Source: Faecousia sp.
GTDB taxonomy: Bacteria > Bacillota > Clostridia > Oscillospirales > Oscillospiraceae
Assembly (NCBI GenBank): GCA_029257715.1
Contig: JARIAT010000038.1
Location: forward strand, 1 to 63,707
Direction: 5' to 3'
DNA length: 63,707 nt
The position numbers and the translations under genes are program-made. The notes beneath the pieces are model-generated. The model ran no database searches. It saw only the letters and a list, made by a program, of their open reading frames with translations, and was not told where the DNA came from. Below are positions 44,155 through 53,828 of this stretch, piece after piece; positions within the stretch are counted from its first letter, which is position 1; the number at the start of each line of letters is the position of its first letter.

Positions 44155-44688
44155 ATGAACCAGCTGCTGGATAACCGCGGCCTTACCGAACAGCAGGCCA
44201 TCGAACGCTATCAAACGAAAAACTACCCCAAGCCCGCCCTTACGGCAGATATCGTCATTTTCCGCCGGGAATTTGATCAATACAGTCTGCTGCTGATCCG
44301 ACGGGGCGGACACCCCTTCTGCGGCAAATGGGCGCTGCCCGGCGGATTTGCCAACGAAAACGAACCTGTGGAACATACCGCCGCCCGGGAACTGACCGAA
44401 GAAACCGGCGTGGACGGAATTCCCCTGAAGCTTGCCGGAATTTTCAGCAACCCCGGCCGGGATCCCAGAGGATGGATTGTTTCCGCCGCATTCTGGGCCG
44501 TTGTAGACTTCATTCAGCCCATTCGGGCAGGAGATGACGCGGCGGACGCCCGATGGTTCACCCTTCTGCCGGATCAGGACACCCTGACCCTTGTCAGCGG
44601 AGATATCATCCTGACACCGGAGGATCTCGCCTTCGACCATCAGGAAATCCTGAACACCGCCATCCGGCAAGCATCGCTCCATCTGTAA
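44155..44688 (+). CDS. Nudix hydrolase
   Basis: A 177-residue pyrophosphohydrolase with a full Nudix box, GGFANENEPVEHTAARELTE plus ETGV (about residues 63-86). The N-terminal half-strand TADIVIFRRE and RGGHPFCGKWALPGG resemble ADP-ribose or NADH-type Nudix proteins, but the substrate is open. Start follows GAGGAG. Confidence 0.92.
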   Translation: MNQLLDNRGLTEQQAIERYQTKNYPKPALTADIVIFRREFDQYSLLLIRRGGHPFCGKWALPGGFANENEPVEHTAARELTEETGVDGIPLKLAGIFSNPGRDPRGWIVSAAFWAVVDFIQPIRAGDDAADARWFTLLPDQDTLTLVSGDIILTPEDLAFDHQEILNTAIRQASLHL

Positions 44689-44697
44689 AAATCCGGA

Positions 44698-44737
44698 AAA
44701 CATCGAAAACGGAAGCCTTCGTTTTCGATGTTTTTTT
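44698..44737 (+). terminator. Terminator after the Nudix gene
   Basis: AAACATCGAAAAC / GTTTTCGATGTTT stem followed by a run of T. Confidence 0.92.
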
Positions 44738-44854
44738 ATTTCCATATCGTTCTTCAATTTCCAGTAAATATTTGGAATTTGAAAAATTTGTCGGTATTTT
44801 TCGGAATTCTCTCGGAAATATACATTTATTTGTTCTTTGAACAAAATTTTAAAA

Positions 44855-44883
44855 TTGACATTTATTGTGATCCACGATAAAAT
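44855..44883 (+). promoter_or_regulatory. Promoter of the GH2-symporter operon
   Basis: TTGACA (44855-44860), 17 bp, TAAAAT (44878-44883). Confidence 0.85.
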
Positions 44884-44889
44884 AAAAAT

Positions 44890-45339
44890 TAGAATGCTTT
44901 TCAGCATTTTGGTATCAGGATCTATCATTGCATTGGTGCCATGGGATTTCCCATGGCACCAATTTCCCGCTTGCTTCACCAGAAAAACAGGCGAAAATCT
45001 ACGACATCTTATTGCTATGACTGCGCATCAGAAATCTGATTGAGGGGTACGGCTTCGGCTGCGATCGGAGGGGGATCACACCAAAGCCAATGAAGCGGCG
45101 CCGCTTCTGAAGTATTTGCTTCCGGCTGCGTCCGCATTATTGAAGATCTGAGCAGTCCCATTGTTCCATGGCGAATACCTTCCAATTGAAGTGATGAATG
45201 GCGCCCAGCTGCGCCGTTTATGGAATTGCTGATGAAGAGGGGAACTTCCAAGCGAAGGGTATTCCATGAAATTTAGACCGTATGATGTCTCAGGATGCAG
45301 CGATATGTCCTTGTAACCTATACATGGAAAGGAATTATT
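44890..45339 (+). other. Long structured 5' leader of the GH2-symporter operon
   Basis: About 450 nt lie between the promoter and the GH2 start with no convincing gene. A perfect 15-bp inverted repeat (44932-44946 with 44949-44963) is close to the start of the transcript, a 16-nt palindrome GAAGCGGCGCCGCTTC lies at 45092-45107, and GGCGC/GCGCC at 45200-45215. A 23-codon open frame (45198-45269) with a weak ribosome site could be a leader peptide. The element is unassigned. Confidence 0.5.
44932..44963 (+). repeat. Perfect 15-bp inverted repeat in the GH2 leader
   Basis: ATTGGTGCCATGGGA pairs with TCCCATGGCACCAAT across a two-base centre. As RNA it is a very stable hairpin; the short T-run after it is too weak for a clear terminator, and it could instead be an operator or attenuator. 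Confidence 0.7.
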
Positions 45340-47547
45340 ATGCGAAAAGAGACACTTTTAACCAAAGCCCTGTTTGCAAAATCAGGCGAAGAAGGCAAAG
45401 AAGTTGCTCTTCCTCACACTTGGAACAATCTCGATGGCCAAGACGGCGGCGACGACTATTGGCGCGGCCACGGTGTCTATCAGATTGCGCTGCCCGCACC
45501 TTCCGCGGGAATGCGCCAGTTTGTGCAGTTTGAAGGAGCAAACCATATTGCCAACGTCCGCTGCAACGGCCAGCTTCTGGGAGAGCATCGAGGCGGTTTT
45601 TCCACCTTCCGCTTTGATCTGACCGAGTATATGAAGGCCGAGGATAATCTGCTCGTGGTGGATGTCACCAACGAAGAGTGTGACGTCTACCCCCAGTCTG
45701 CCGACTTCACCTTCTTCGGCGGTCTGTATCGGAATGTCACCTTTATTGAAGCCGATCCCACCCACTTTGATCTGCTCAAAGACGGTACGCAGGGCGTATT
45801 CGTCACGCCCCACTCCACCGGAAAGACCCGGCTGGATCTGTTCCCTGTCAATGCGCAGGGCTGCATGGTTCGGGTTGAGCTTCTGGATCATAAAGGCAGC
45901 GTTGTTGCCAGCGAACTGACTGCCGCTCAGGATCACACGGTTGTTGTGATGGACGTTCCCTCGCCCCATCTGTGGAACGGACTGGAAGATCCCTACCAGT
46001 ATACCGCACACGCTGTCATCTGCCGTGGATCGCAGCAGCTCGATGAGGTAACCGTCCAGTACGGCTATCGGAGTTTCCGTGTAGACCCGGAGCGCGGCTT
46101 CTTCCTGAACGGAAAATCCTATCCTCTTCACGGTGTCAGCCGCCACCAGGACCGCCTGGATAAAGGCTGGGCCATCAGCAAAGAAGACCACGACGAAGAC
46201 CTTGCGCTCATCAAAGAGGTCGGCGCAAACACCATCCGTCTGGCACATTACCAGCACGCCCAGTATTTCTATGATATCTGCGACCGTGCCGGCATGGTCC
46301 TGTGGGCTGAGATCCCCTTTATCAGCATGTTCCGCCCCGGCGAAGCTGCACAGGAAAATACCATCAGCCAGATGCGTGAGCTTGTGGCTCAGAATTATAA
46401 CCATCCCGCCATTTTCTTCTGGGGAATTTCTAACGAAATCACCATTGGCGGCGAAAGCGAAGAACTCTATCAGAATCTGTGCAGACTCAATGCCCTTGTC
46501 AAAGCAATGGACCCCTCCCGCCTTACGACAATGGCTCATGTCAGTATGCTCCCCACCGATTCCGAACATATTTTTGTCACCGACGTCCTGAGCTATAACC
46601 ACTATTTTGGCTGGTATGGCGGCGATGTCGGTGAAAACGGTGCTTGGCTGGATGAATTCCACCGCAGCAATCCCGACCGGGCTCTGGGTGTCTCCGAGTA
46701 CGGTGCGGAAGCCATCCTGTCCTGGCATTCGGAAAAGCCTGAAAACCACGACTACACCGAGGAATATCAGGCTTACTATCACCATGAGATGCTGAAAACC
46801 TTTGAAAGCCGTCCCTACCTCTGGTCCACCCATGTCTGGAATATGTTCGATTTTGCAGCGGATGCCCGTGACGAGGGCGGCTGCAAGGGCAGAAACAACA
46901 AGGGGCTTGTGACCTATGACCGCAAGGTTAAGAAGGACAGCTTCTATATCTATCAGGCCTATTGGACCAAAACCCCTATGGTTCATATCTGCGGTTCCCG
47001 CTTCATCGACCGCGCCCCCGGCCAGCGGGATGTGACGGTCTATACGAACTGCCCCGCCGTAACGCTGTATGTCAACGGAAGACGGTTCAAAAAGGTGAAG
47101 GCCGCAGACCACATTTGTGTCTTCCGCAATGTCAAGCTTGCAAACGGTGACAACACCATCGTTGCCAAAACCTCCGAGGCCGAGGATCAGATTCTGCTCC
47201 GCGGTGTCGATGCACCTAATGAGGAATATGTCCTGCCCGCAGGCGCAGGCGATGCCGGCAACTGGTTTGATGCCAACGGAAACGAGCGCCGCTTGGAATT
47301 CCCCGATGGATGCTGCTCGATCCATGACAAGCTCGGCGAACTGCTGGATCATCCCGAGGCCGGTCCCGTGCTGCATGGACTGATCTCCTCCATGGCGGAA
47401 AAAACCGGAATGGCCGGAAATCTCAACAGTATGCTGAAAATGTTCCGCTCCATGCGTCTGGAGGATCTGCTCAAAATGGCAGGCAAAAAGCTCCCCGAGG
47501 GCGCAATCTACGATTTGAACGACAAGCTGATTCAATTTAAGAAGTAA
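45340..47547 (+). CDS. Glycoside hydrolase family 2 enzyme (beta-galactosidase/beta-glucuronidase type)
   Basis: The 735-residue protein has a GH2 jelly-roll N-terminus (LPHTWNNLDGQDGGDDYWRG), an immunoglobulin-like middle, and a TIM barrel with RHQDRLDKGWAISKEDH, the acid/base GISNEITIG and the nucleophile region GVSEYGAEA. After the barrel come a beta-sandwich and about 80 helical residues unlike E. coli LacZ. There is no signal peptide, so it acts in the cytoplasm on sugars imported by the following symporter. Start at 45340 follows AAAGGA. Codon use is highly biased. Confidence 0.92.
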   Translation: MRKETLLTKALFAKSGEEGKEVALPHTWNNLDGQDGGDDYWRGHGVYQIALPAPSAGMRQFVQFEGANHIANVRCNGQLLGEHRGGFSTFRFDLTEYMKAEDNLLVVDVTNEECDVYPQSADFTFFGGLYRNVTFIEADPTHFDLLKDGTQGVFVTPHSTGKTRLDLFPVNAQGCMVRVELLDHKGSVVASELTAAQDHTVVVMDVPSPHLWNGLEDPYQYTAHAVICRGSQQLDEVTVQYGYRSFRVDPERGFFLNGKSYPLHGVSRHQDRLDKGWAISKEDHDEDLALIKEVGANTIRLAHYQHAQYFYDICDRAGMVLWAEIPFISMFRPGEAAQENTISQMRELVAQNYNHPAIFFWGISNEITIGGESEELYQNLCRLNALVKAMDPSRLTTMAHVSMLPTDSEHIFVTDVLSYNHYFGWYGGDVGENGAWLDEFHRSNPDRALGVSEYGAEAILSWHSEKPENHDYTEEYQAYYHHEMLKTFESRPYLWSTHVWNMFDFAADARDEGGCKGRNNKGLVTYDRKVKKDSFYIYQAYWTKTPMVHICGSRFIDRAPGQRDVTVYTNCPAVTLYVNGRRFKKVKAADHICVFRNVKLANGDNTIVAKTSEAEDQILLRGVDAPNEEYVLPAGAGDAGNWFDANGNERRLEFPDGCCSIHDKLGELLDHPEAGPVLHGLISSMAEKTGMAGNLNSMLKMFRSMRLEDLLKMAGKKLPEGAIYDLNDKLIQFKK

Positions 47548-47564
47548 TCACAAAGGAGAAAGAT

Positions 47565-48977
47565 ATGAACAATAACGCTAACCTGCGTCCTTTCGGTATG
47601 CGGGATAAGATTGGCTACCTCTGCGGTGACATGGCCAATGACTTTACCTTTATTTTCGCATCTACCTATCTGACCAAGTTCTATACCGACGTTTTCGGTG
47701 TTTCCCCCTATTGGGTCGGTATTCTGTTTTTGGTTGCCCGGTGTGTGGACGCATTCACCGACGTCGGCATGGGCCGAATCGTTGATACCATGTCCCCTGC
47801 CAAGGACGGCCGCTTCCGCCCCTGGCTGCGCCGTATGGCTCTGCCCATCTTTGTCATCAATGCGCTGATGTATTTCCATCCGGCCTCCCAGCTGCCCATG
47901 AACGCCAAGATTGTCTATATGTTTGTCACCTACATTCTCTGGGGCAGTGTCTGCTATACCGCAATCAACATTCCCTACGGCTCCATGGCTTCTGTCATCA
48001 GTAACGATCCCGGCGAGCGTACCAGCCTTTCTACCTTCCGCAGCCTCGGTGCTATGCTGGCTGCTGCCCCCATCGGCATCATCACTCCGCTGCTGCTGTT
48101 CCGTCAGGAAGGCTCTCAGTCCATCCTGATGCCTGAGCGTTTTACCCTTCTGGCTCTGATCTTCGGCGGTATGTCCCTGATCGGCTACTTCCTGTGCTAT
48201 CGACTGTGTGTTGAGCGTATTCAGCTGCCCAACAAGGAAGCCGAGAAGGGTCAGGGCTTCTTCACCCTCGTCAAGGCTCTGTTTAAGAACCGTGCGCTGA
48301 TGGCAATTATCGGCTCTGCAATCGCAATGCTGCTGTGCCAGCTCATCGGCCAGTCCATGGTCATCTATGTCTTCCAGGATTACTTCCACAATGCAAGCCT
48401 GACGGTCTTCAGCGGTATTGCAACTGCCCTGCCCATGATCGTGATGGCCCCCCTCGCCCGTAAGCTCTCCGACCGCTTCGGCAAAAAGGAGTGCAGCATT
48501 GTCGGCTGCACCGTCGCTACACTGTCCTATGGCTCTCTGTTCCTGATCCACACCCACAACCCTGTCGTTTTTATTGCAATGATGCTCATGGGCGCTGTCG
48601 GTGTCGGCTTCTTCAACATGGTTATCTGGGCCTTCATCACTGATATCATCGACTATCAGGAAGTCCTGACCGGCAGCAGAGACGACGGCACCATCTACGC
48701 TGTCTATTCCTTCAGCCGTAAGCTTGGTCAGGCTCTGGCCGGCGGAATTCAGGGCTTTGCGCTGGGTATGATCGGCTATGTCAGCTCCACCGCCGGACAG
48801 GTTGTGCAGCAGAGCCAGTCCACACTGGACGGCATCTACAACATCTGCACCCTGACTCCCGCTCTGGGCTATCTGGTTGTGCTGCTTCTGCTTGTTTTCG
48901 CCTATCCTCTGAACAAGAAGACAGTCGATAAGAACGTCGCAATCCTCAAGGAGCGTCACGCAAATCAGGGGAACTAA
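47565..48977 (+). CDS. GPH-family sugar:cation symporter
   Basis: A 470-residue major-facilitator transporter of the glycoside-pentoside-hexuronide family (MelB, LacS, UidB relatives). The N-terminal GYLCGDMANDFTFIFASTYL and the loop KDGRFRPWLR are typical, with twelve hydrophobic segments. It lies 17 bp after the GH2 gene behind AAAGGAG and ends at a terminator, so import and hydrolysis of a beta-glycoside form one unit. The natural substrate (galactoside or glucuronide) is uncertain. Confidence 0.94.
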   Translation: MNNNANLRPFGMRDKIGYLCGDMANDFTFIFASTYLTKFYTDVFGVSPYWVGILFLVARCVDAFTDVGMGRIVDTMSPAKDGRFRPWLRRMALPIFVINALMYFHPASQLPMNAKIVYMFVTYILWGSVCYTAINIPYGSMASVISNDPGERTSLSTFRSLGAMLAAAPIGIITPLLLFRQEGSQSILMPERFTLLALIFGGMSLIGYFLCYRLCVERIQLPNKEAEKGQGFFTLVKALFKNRALMAIIGSAIAMLLCQLIGQSMVIYVFQDYFHNASLTVFSGIATALPMIVMAPLARKLSDRFGKKECSIVGCTVATLSYGSLFLIHTHNPVVFIAMMLMGAVGVGFFNMVIWAFITDIIDYQEVLTGSRDDGTIYAVYSFSRKLGQALAGGIQGFALGMIGYVSSTAGQVVQQSQSTLDGIYNICTLTPALGYLVVLLLLVFAYPLNKKTVDKNVAILKERHANQGN

Positions 48978-49003
48978 TCCCTTCCGCCCCTGCTAAAACC
49001 AAC

Positions 49004-49043
49004 AAACTCCCCCAAAAGCACGTAAGCTTTTGGGGGAGTTTTT
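49004..49043 (+). terminator. Terminator of the GH2-symporter operon
   Basis: A 16-bp stem AAACTCCCCCAAAAGC and complement, followed by TTTTT. Confidence 0.93.
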
Positions 49044-49067
49044 CATCATGTCTTGGGCCGAGGAACT

Positions 49068-49116
49068 AAAAAAGCGAGTGCTCTTACAGCTTTTCAAATG
49101 CTATAAGAACACTCGC
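49068..49116 (-). terminator. Terminator after tRNA-Leu
   Basis: A long stem with ends GCGAGTG / CACTCGC and a nearly complete inner helix is followed by TTTTTT on the minus strand. Confidence 0.88.
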
Positions 49117-49118
49117 CA

Positions 49119-49202
49119 TGGTGCGGGCAACAGGACTCGAACCTGCACGCCGGAAGCAGTGGAACCTAAATCCACCGAGTCTACCAATTCCACCATGCCC
49201 GC
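49119..49202 (-). tRNA. tRNA-Leu (anticodon UAG)
   Basis: Minus strand. The acceptor stem GCGGGCA pairs with TGCCCGC, discriminator A and an encoded CCA follow. The anticodon loop TTTAGGT in stem GTGGA/TCCAC gives UAG. A long class-II variable arm and the GGTTCGAGTCC T-arm are present. It reads CUN leucine codons. Confidence 0.97.
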
Positions 49203-49233
49203 ATCTGCTCAGCCGGAATGCCGACTGGTAGCT

Positions 49234-49262
49234 ATTTTATCACGGAATATTCCTTCCGTCAA
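49234..49262 (-). promoter_or_regulatory. Promoter of tRNA-Leu
   Basis: TTGACG (49257-49262), 17 bp, TAAAAT (49234-49239) on the minus strand. Confidence 0.8.
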
Positions 49263-49267
49263 GGCTC

Positions 49268-50050
49268 TTAAATCAACCTAAAATGACGAAGCGCATTGAA
49301 AATCCCGTGATCCAGCACAGAATCCGTAATATAATCCGCCTGGGCCTTCAGCGCATCCATACCGCTCCCCATGCAGATGGTGGTTCCTGCAAGGGCAAAC
49401 ATGGGAAGATCGTTTGTGCTGTCGCCGATGGCAAAGGTCTGGTCTTTGGGAATCTGCAGTTCCTTCAGCAGAATCTCCATACCTCTGGCCTTGGAGTTTC
49501 CCTTTTTTACAAATTCCATCATGGAGCCGCCCCGATCAATTCCGTCAAACAAATCGCTCACACCCGCAGCAAACCGCTCCCGATCGCACTCCGGTGCGTC
49601 ATGGGTCACAAATTTGATAAAACGCACATCCGGACATTCCCGAAGATCCCGAATCCGAAATCCCTTCTGCCGCATCCGCTCCGCCTCCATGGCAGGCGCT
49701 GCCGTATAGGTGACGGATGAATCGTAGAAAAGCTCCTCTTCCCCCTCGGCCAGAATCAGCATACCGCACTGTGCTGCCAGATCTGCCACCTTCCGGCAGC
49801 AGGCCGCATCCGGATAATCCTGATAAATCATCCGGTCATTGAGAATCACCTGCATTCCGCAGCCGCAGATCCATCCGGCGAAATCCATGGCACGGACTCT
49901 GGGGTCGATATGCCCATAAGGACGGCCGGTATTGATTACCGGAAGATGACCGTTACACCGCAGCGCACGGACAGCCTGTGCAGTAGACTGCGGAATGATC
50001 TGGGTTGCTTCGTCCACAATGGTTCCGTCAATGTCGAAAAATACTACCAT
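49268..50050 (-). CDS. HAD superfamily (Cof-type) phosphatase
   Basis: A 260-residue Cof-like sugar phosphatase. The catalytic DxD motif FFDIDGTIVDE is at the N-terminus, and the late motifs with Lys (KGNSKARGMEIL) and GDSTNDLPMF are intact, with a Cof cap between. Substrate not predictable. It lies 27 bp downstream of the M14 peptidase, at the end of the trmB-mnmG operon. Confidence 0.93.
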   Translation of the reverse strand: MVVFFDIDGTIVDEATQIIPQSTAQAVRALRCNGHLPVINTGRPYGHIDPRVRAMDFAGWICGCGMQVILNDRMIYQDYPDAACCRKVADLAAQCGMLILAEGEEELFYDSSVTYTAAPAMEAERMRQKGFRIRDLRECPDVRFIKFVTHDAPECDRERFAAGVSDLFDGIDRGGSMMEFVKKGNSKARGMEILLKELQIPKDQTFAIGDSTNDLPMFALAGTTICMGSGMDALKAQADYITDSVLDHGIFNALRHFRLI

Positions 50051-50077
50051 ATTTGTCTTCTCTTTCTTCTTATTTGC

Positions 50078-50998
50078 TTATTTTGCTTCTGCGCCCCGCA
50101 CGAATATGCCCAGCACATTCTCGTAAATCTCTTCCATCTGATCGAGCGGAAGGGGATTTGTTCCGGAACCTACCTCCACCGTGTATCCCGGGCGCCGGAA
50201 CTGCTGAATAAACCAATCCTTATACCCTGCAAAGGAAGAATTGTAAGGCACCTCCGCCAGCCGATATCCGCTGACCCGGGCAAACTCCTCGCCCAGCTCT
50301 TTTGCCCCGGGAACCTCAATATCCCCATACTGCCAATAGATCTCTTTTCCCTGACTGTGCAGCGCAATGACGAGATCCGGTGCAACCCGAAACGTATAGT
50401 CATAAAGTCCCAGCGTCTCCACCTGATCCAGCGGCGCTCTGCCCACATAATCCCGAGGGCCCGGATTCATATACCCCTGACGGAACTTGATTTCCCGGGC
50501 CATCAGCCATCCGGCCGGAAAATTAAGGTTGAGATCCACCCCATTGAGGTTTGCCTTCCATCCGTCGGGGAATGGGATATTGGGATAATTCCGTGCCAGT
50601 GCCATGGCCCTGTCATAGGCCATCTGCCCCGGCGCAATGGCGCCTGTGACCAGATCCACCCCATCGGGATTCACCATGGGAATCAGATAGATGGTAGTCT
50701 CCGTGGCAAGATTTCTGGCCGCCCGATCATAGATCATTCCGTCATTTTGGATGGCATCGGCATATTGTGCCGCAAATTTCAGCAGCACCGGCGCCGTAAT
50801 CCACTCATTGGCATGAAATGCCGCCCCATAAAGTACTTTTCTGGGGCCTGTTCCGATCACCAGTGCCTCGACCGGTCTTCCAAAAGCCGAGACTGCCAGC
50901 TTCTCTTGCCGGGCAAAGGGGTAGGTCTGACTGATTTGCTCCACGAGCTTTTCGGAAAGCTCCGCTGTCATGGGTATATTGGTTGGAATTGTTATCAT
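50078..50998 (-). CDS. M14-family zinc carboxypeptidase
   Basis: A 306-residue M14 enzyme with zinc ligands in HANEW (HxxE) and ALHSQG, substrate-binding NPDGVDL and the catalytic Glu in YTVEVGSG. It resembles gamma-D-glutamyl-meso-diaminopimelate endopeptidase I, which recycles peptidoglycan peptides. It has no signal peptide and no LysM repeats, so a cytoplasmic recycling role is likely. I prefer ATG 50998, 8 nt after GGAGG, over ATG 51004. Confidence 0.88.
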   Translation of the reverse strand: MITIPTNIPMTAELSEKLVEQISQTYPFARQEKLAVSAFGRPVEALVIGTGPRKVLYGAAFHANEWITAPVLLKFAAQYADAIQNDGMIYDRAARNLATETTIYLIPMVNPDGVDLVTGAIAPGQMAYDRAMALARNYPNIPFPDGWKANLNGVDLNLNFPAGWLMAREIKFRQGYMNPGPRDYVGRAPLDQVETLGLYDYTFRVAPDLVIALHSQGKEIYWQYGDIEVPGAKELGEEFARVSGYRLAEVPYNSSFAGYKDWFIQQFRRPGYTVEVGSGTNPLPLDQMEEIYENVLGIFVRGAEAK

Positions 50999-51076
50999 AA
51001 ACATCGCCTCCAGACATTCTATGCGCCATTCATGCGCATCATGCCTGTCGGGAGGCGAAAAATTTTTATAGTCCGT

Positions 51077-52948
51077 TCAGCGCCGCTGCTCCAGATAAAT
51101 GAGCAGCACCGCAATATCCGCAGGGCTGACCCCGGAAATCCGGCTGGCCTGACCGATGGACAGAGGACGGATTTTTCCCAGCTTCTGTCGGGCCTCCAGC
51201 CGCAGTCCGGCAATGGAATCATAGGCAAGATCCTCCGGCAGGCGCTTGGATTCCGCCTGCTTGAATTCCTGGACCTGCTTTTCCTGCCGAGCAAGATATC
51301 CGGCATATTTCACCTGAATTTCCACTTCCTGCGTCACATCCGCCGGCAGCGACGGACGGCTCTCGTCAAAGGGTGCCAGATCATCATAGGTGACCTTGGG
51401 TCTGCGCAGAAGGTCTGCCAGCCGTGCGGAAGAGGTTACGGGAGTACTTTCCCGACGCTCCAGCATGGCATTGAGCCGATCATTTCCCGGCACTCCGCTG
51501 CGCTCCAGACGGCTGCATTCCCTGCGGACTGCCTCGTATTTTTCCTCCACCTGACGCAGCCGCTCCTCACTGACCAGACCCACCTCGAAGCCGATTCTGG
51601 TCAGGCGCTCGTCGGCATTGTCCTGCCGATGCAGCAGGCGATATTCTGAGCGGCTGGTCATAATCCGGTACGGCTCCTCGGTTCCCTTGGTGACAAGGTC
51701 ATCGATGAGGGTTCCGATATAGCTCGTGTCCCGGGTGAGAATCATCGGGTCCCTGCCCTGAAGCTTCAAGGAGGCGTTAATTCCAGCCACCAGTCCCTGC
51801 ACGGCCGCCTCTTCATAGCCGGAGGTGCCGTTAAACTGTCCCGCACCGTAAAGCCCGGCAACGAGCTTTGTCTCCATGGTGGGCAGCAGCACCGTCGGGT
51901 CCACACACTCATATTCGATTGCATAGGCCGGACGCATCATTTCGGCATGCTCCAGACCGGGAATGGTCTGCATCATCCGAATCTGCACATCCTCCGGCAG
52001 AGACGAAGAAAGTCCCTGAATATAAAGCTCCTCCGTATCCAGACCGCACGGCTCAATAAAGAGCTGATGGCGGTTTTTCTCGGCAAACCGGACGATTTTC
52101 GTCTCGATGCTGGGGCAGTATCTGGGCCCGACACCGGAGATGGTGCCGTCATACATGGGACTGCGGTCCAAATTTTCCCGAATGATCTCATGGGTGCGCT
52201 CGTTGGTATAGGTCAGATAGCACACCGCACGATTTTCAAGCACATGGTCTGTCCGGAAGGAAAACGGCTCGATGTGCGCATCACCGGGCTGTAGCTCCAT
52301 CTTGGAAAAGTCCACGCTTCTGCGGTTGATTCGAGGGGGTGTTCCGGTCTTGAATCGGCGCAGGGGAAGCCCCAGCTTCCGCAGATTTTCCGCAAGACCC
52401 ACCGATGCGTGCATCCCGTCCGGCCCGGAGGAATAAACGCTCTCTCCGGTAATGACCGTAGAATCCAGATAAGTTCCGGTGGCGATAATAACCGCCTTGG
52501 AATCATAGTGTGCCCCCAGCATGGTGTCTACACCGGTTACACGGCCGTTTTCCACGGAAACATCCGTAATCATGGCCTGCTTCAGCTCCAGATTCGGTGT
52601 CTGCTCCAGAATATGCTTCATGTAATTCTGATAGGCACGGCGGTCTGCCTGCGCCCGAAGAGAATGCACCGCAGGGCCTTTGCCCCGATTCAGCATCCGA
52701 TACTGAATGCAGCAGGCATCCGCCGCCAATCCCATCTGACCGCCCAACGCGTCCAATTCCCGAACAAGATGTCCCTTTCCTGTGCCGCCGATGGCCGGAT
52801 TGCAGGGAAGATTGCCCACGGAATCAAGATTGATGGTAAAAAGAATGGTCTTTTGGCCCAGACGGGCAGCTGCCAGAGCAGCTTCAATGCCGGCATGACC
52901 TGCGCCAATGACCGCTACATCGCACGATCCGGCATGGTAGGCGTTCAT
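51077..52948 (-). CDS. mnmG: tRNA uridine-5-carboxymethylaminomethyl modification enzyme MnmG
   Basis: MnmG (GidA), with MnmE, uses FAD and folate to modify U34 of several tRNAs. The 623-residue protein begins [20 protein letters not shown] (FAD site), has [15 protein letters not shown] and the family block [19 protein letters not shown], and a C-terminal helical domain. Its start overlaps the trmB stop by 4 bp (ATGA). mnmE and rsmG, the common neighbours, are not in the window. Confidence 0.97.
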   Translation of the reverse strand: MNAYHAGSCDVAVIGAGHAGIEAALAAARLGQKTILFTINLDSVGNLPCNPAIGGTGKGHLVRELDALGGQMGLAADACCIQYRMLNRGKGPAVHSLRAQADRRAYQNYMKHILEQTPNLELKQAMITDVSVENGRVTGVDTMLGAHYDSKAVIIATGTYLDSTVITGESVYSSGPDGMHASVGLAENLRKLGLPLRRFKTGTPPRINRRSVDFSKMELQPGDAHIEPFSFRTDHVLENRAVCYLTYTNERTHEIIRENLDRSPMYDGTISGVGPRYCPSIETKIVRFAEKNRHQLFIEPCGLDTEELYIQGLSSSLPEDVQIRMMQTIPGLEHAEMMRPAYAIEYECVDPTVLLPTMETKLVAGLYGAGQFNGTSGYEEAAVQGLVAGINASLKLQGRDPMILTRDTSYIGTLIDDLVTKGTEEPYRIMTSRSEYRLLHRQDNADERLTRIGFEVGLVSEERLRQVEEKYEAVRRECSRLERSGVPGNDRLNAMLERRESTPVTSSARLADLLRRPKVTYDDLAPFDESRPSLPADVTQEVEIQVKYAGYLARQEKQVQEFKQAESKRLPEDLAYDSIAGLRLEARQKLGKIRPLSIGQASRISGVSPADIAVLLIYLEQRR

Positions 52949-53634
52949 TGTGCGACCTCCGCGTCCTGCTGCTTCTTTTCGGGCATCGGTGCCACAAACG
53001 GTCTGCACACCACTTCGCAGCGGTTAATTGGTGTACCGAGGCCGTAGAATTTCTCTTCATATCCCGTCATAATTCCGACGGGGCCGTTGGCATGAAGATC
53101 TCTGGTCAGATTTTTGACCTCCAGACCGCAAGCCGCGAATTCCTCCACGGAGAACTCAAACAGCGGCGCATTGTCCGTCTTATAATGGATCTCCCCGTTC
53201 TCCCGCACCACATTGCAGTATTTCTGGAGGAAGGTACGGTAAGTCAGGCGGCGCTTTGCGTTCTTCTTGCGGGGCCAGGGGTCGGGGAAATTGATGAACA
53301 GGCGGTCGATTTCGCCCTTGTCAAAGCACTCCTCGATGTGCTCCACGTCCATATCGATGAAAAACACATTGGTCAGCTCCATGGCCTTGGCCTTCTCCAT
53401 GGCAACCACCATCGCCTCTCGGCAGCGCTCCACGGCAATCAGCAGCACATTGGGATTTGCGGCCGCCGTCTCAACGGTAAATTTTCCCTTGCCGCAGCCG
53501 ACCTCCACCCAAAGTGCTTCGCACCCGGGCTTCAGGCTTCTCCAGCCGCCCTTATGGGACTGGGGATCGCTGATCCGGAACTGCTCGCACTTATCCATGC
53601 GGGGCTCCAGGTTCTTCATTCTTCTCATTCTCAT
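52945..53634 (-). CDS. trmB: tRNA (guanine-46 N7) methyltransferase TrmB
   Basis: TrmB makes m7G46 in the tRNA variable loop with SAM. The 229-residue protein has the motif [12 protein letters not shown], then the family signature [15 protein letters not shown] and [11 protein letters not shown]. Start ATG 53634 follows AGGAGG. It is first in the trmB-mnmG-M14-HAD string, which joins two tRNA modification genes. Confidence 0.95.
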   Translation of the reverse strand: MRMRRMKNLEPRMDKCEQFRISDPQSHKGGWRSLKPGCEALWVEVGCGKGKFTVETAAANPNVLLIAVERCREAMVVAMEKAKAMELTNVFFIDMDVEHIEECFDKGEIDRLFINFPDPWPRKKNAKRRLTYRTFLQKYCNVVRENGEIHYKTDNAPLFEFSVEEFAACGLEVKNLTRDLHANGPVGIMTGYEEKFYGLGTPINRCEVVCRPFVAPMPEKKQQDAEVAQ

Positions 53635-53797
53635 ATTGATAATCCTCCTGCGGCGGAGTTCCGCCCATCATCTTCATTTGGTTAAAACGTCATTCTTCCC
53701 GGCGAATTCTCCGGAAAACTCCTATTCTAAACCTTTTTATTATAGCAAACATGAATTACACTGTCAAAATATTTCGGTTTTTTCTCCAAGAAAATAG

Positions 53798-53825
53798 AAA
53801 ACCCGACCGTATAAGGTCGGGTTTT
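53798..53825 (-). terminator. Terminator after the CDF transporter gene
   Basis: AAAACCCGACC / GGTCGGGTTTT stem with a U-rich tail on the minus strand. Confidence 0.9.
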
Positions 53826-53828
53826 CGG

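Noticed and set aside
42834-44201. A 455-codon open frame opposite the alcohol dehydrogenase
   Set aside because: Antisense shadow of a highly codon-biased gene, no domain.
45015-45267. Minus-strand open frames of 63-78 codons in the GH2 leader
   Set aside because: No ribosome site or domain, and the region is transcribed from the plus-strand promoter.
45382-47535. A 717-codon open frame on the minus strand
   Set aside because: It mirrors the GH2 gene, whose catalytic motifs are clear on the plus strand.
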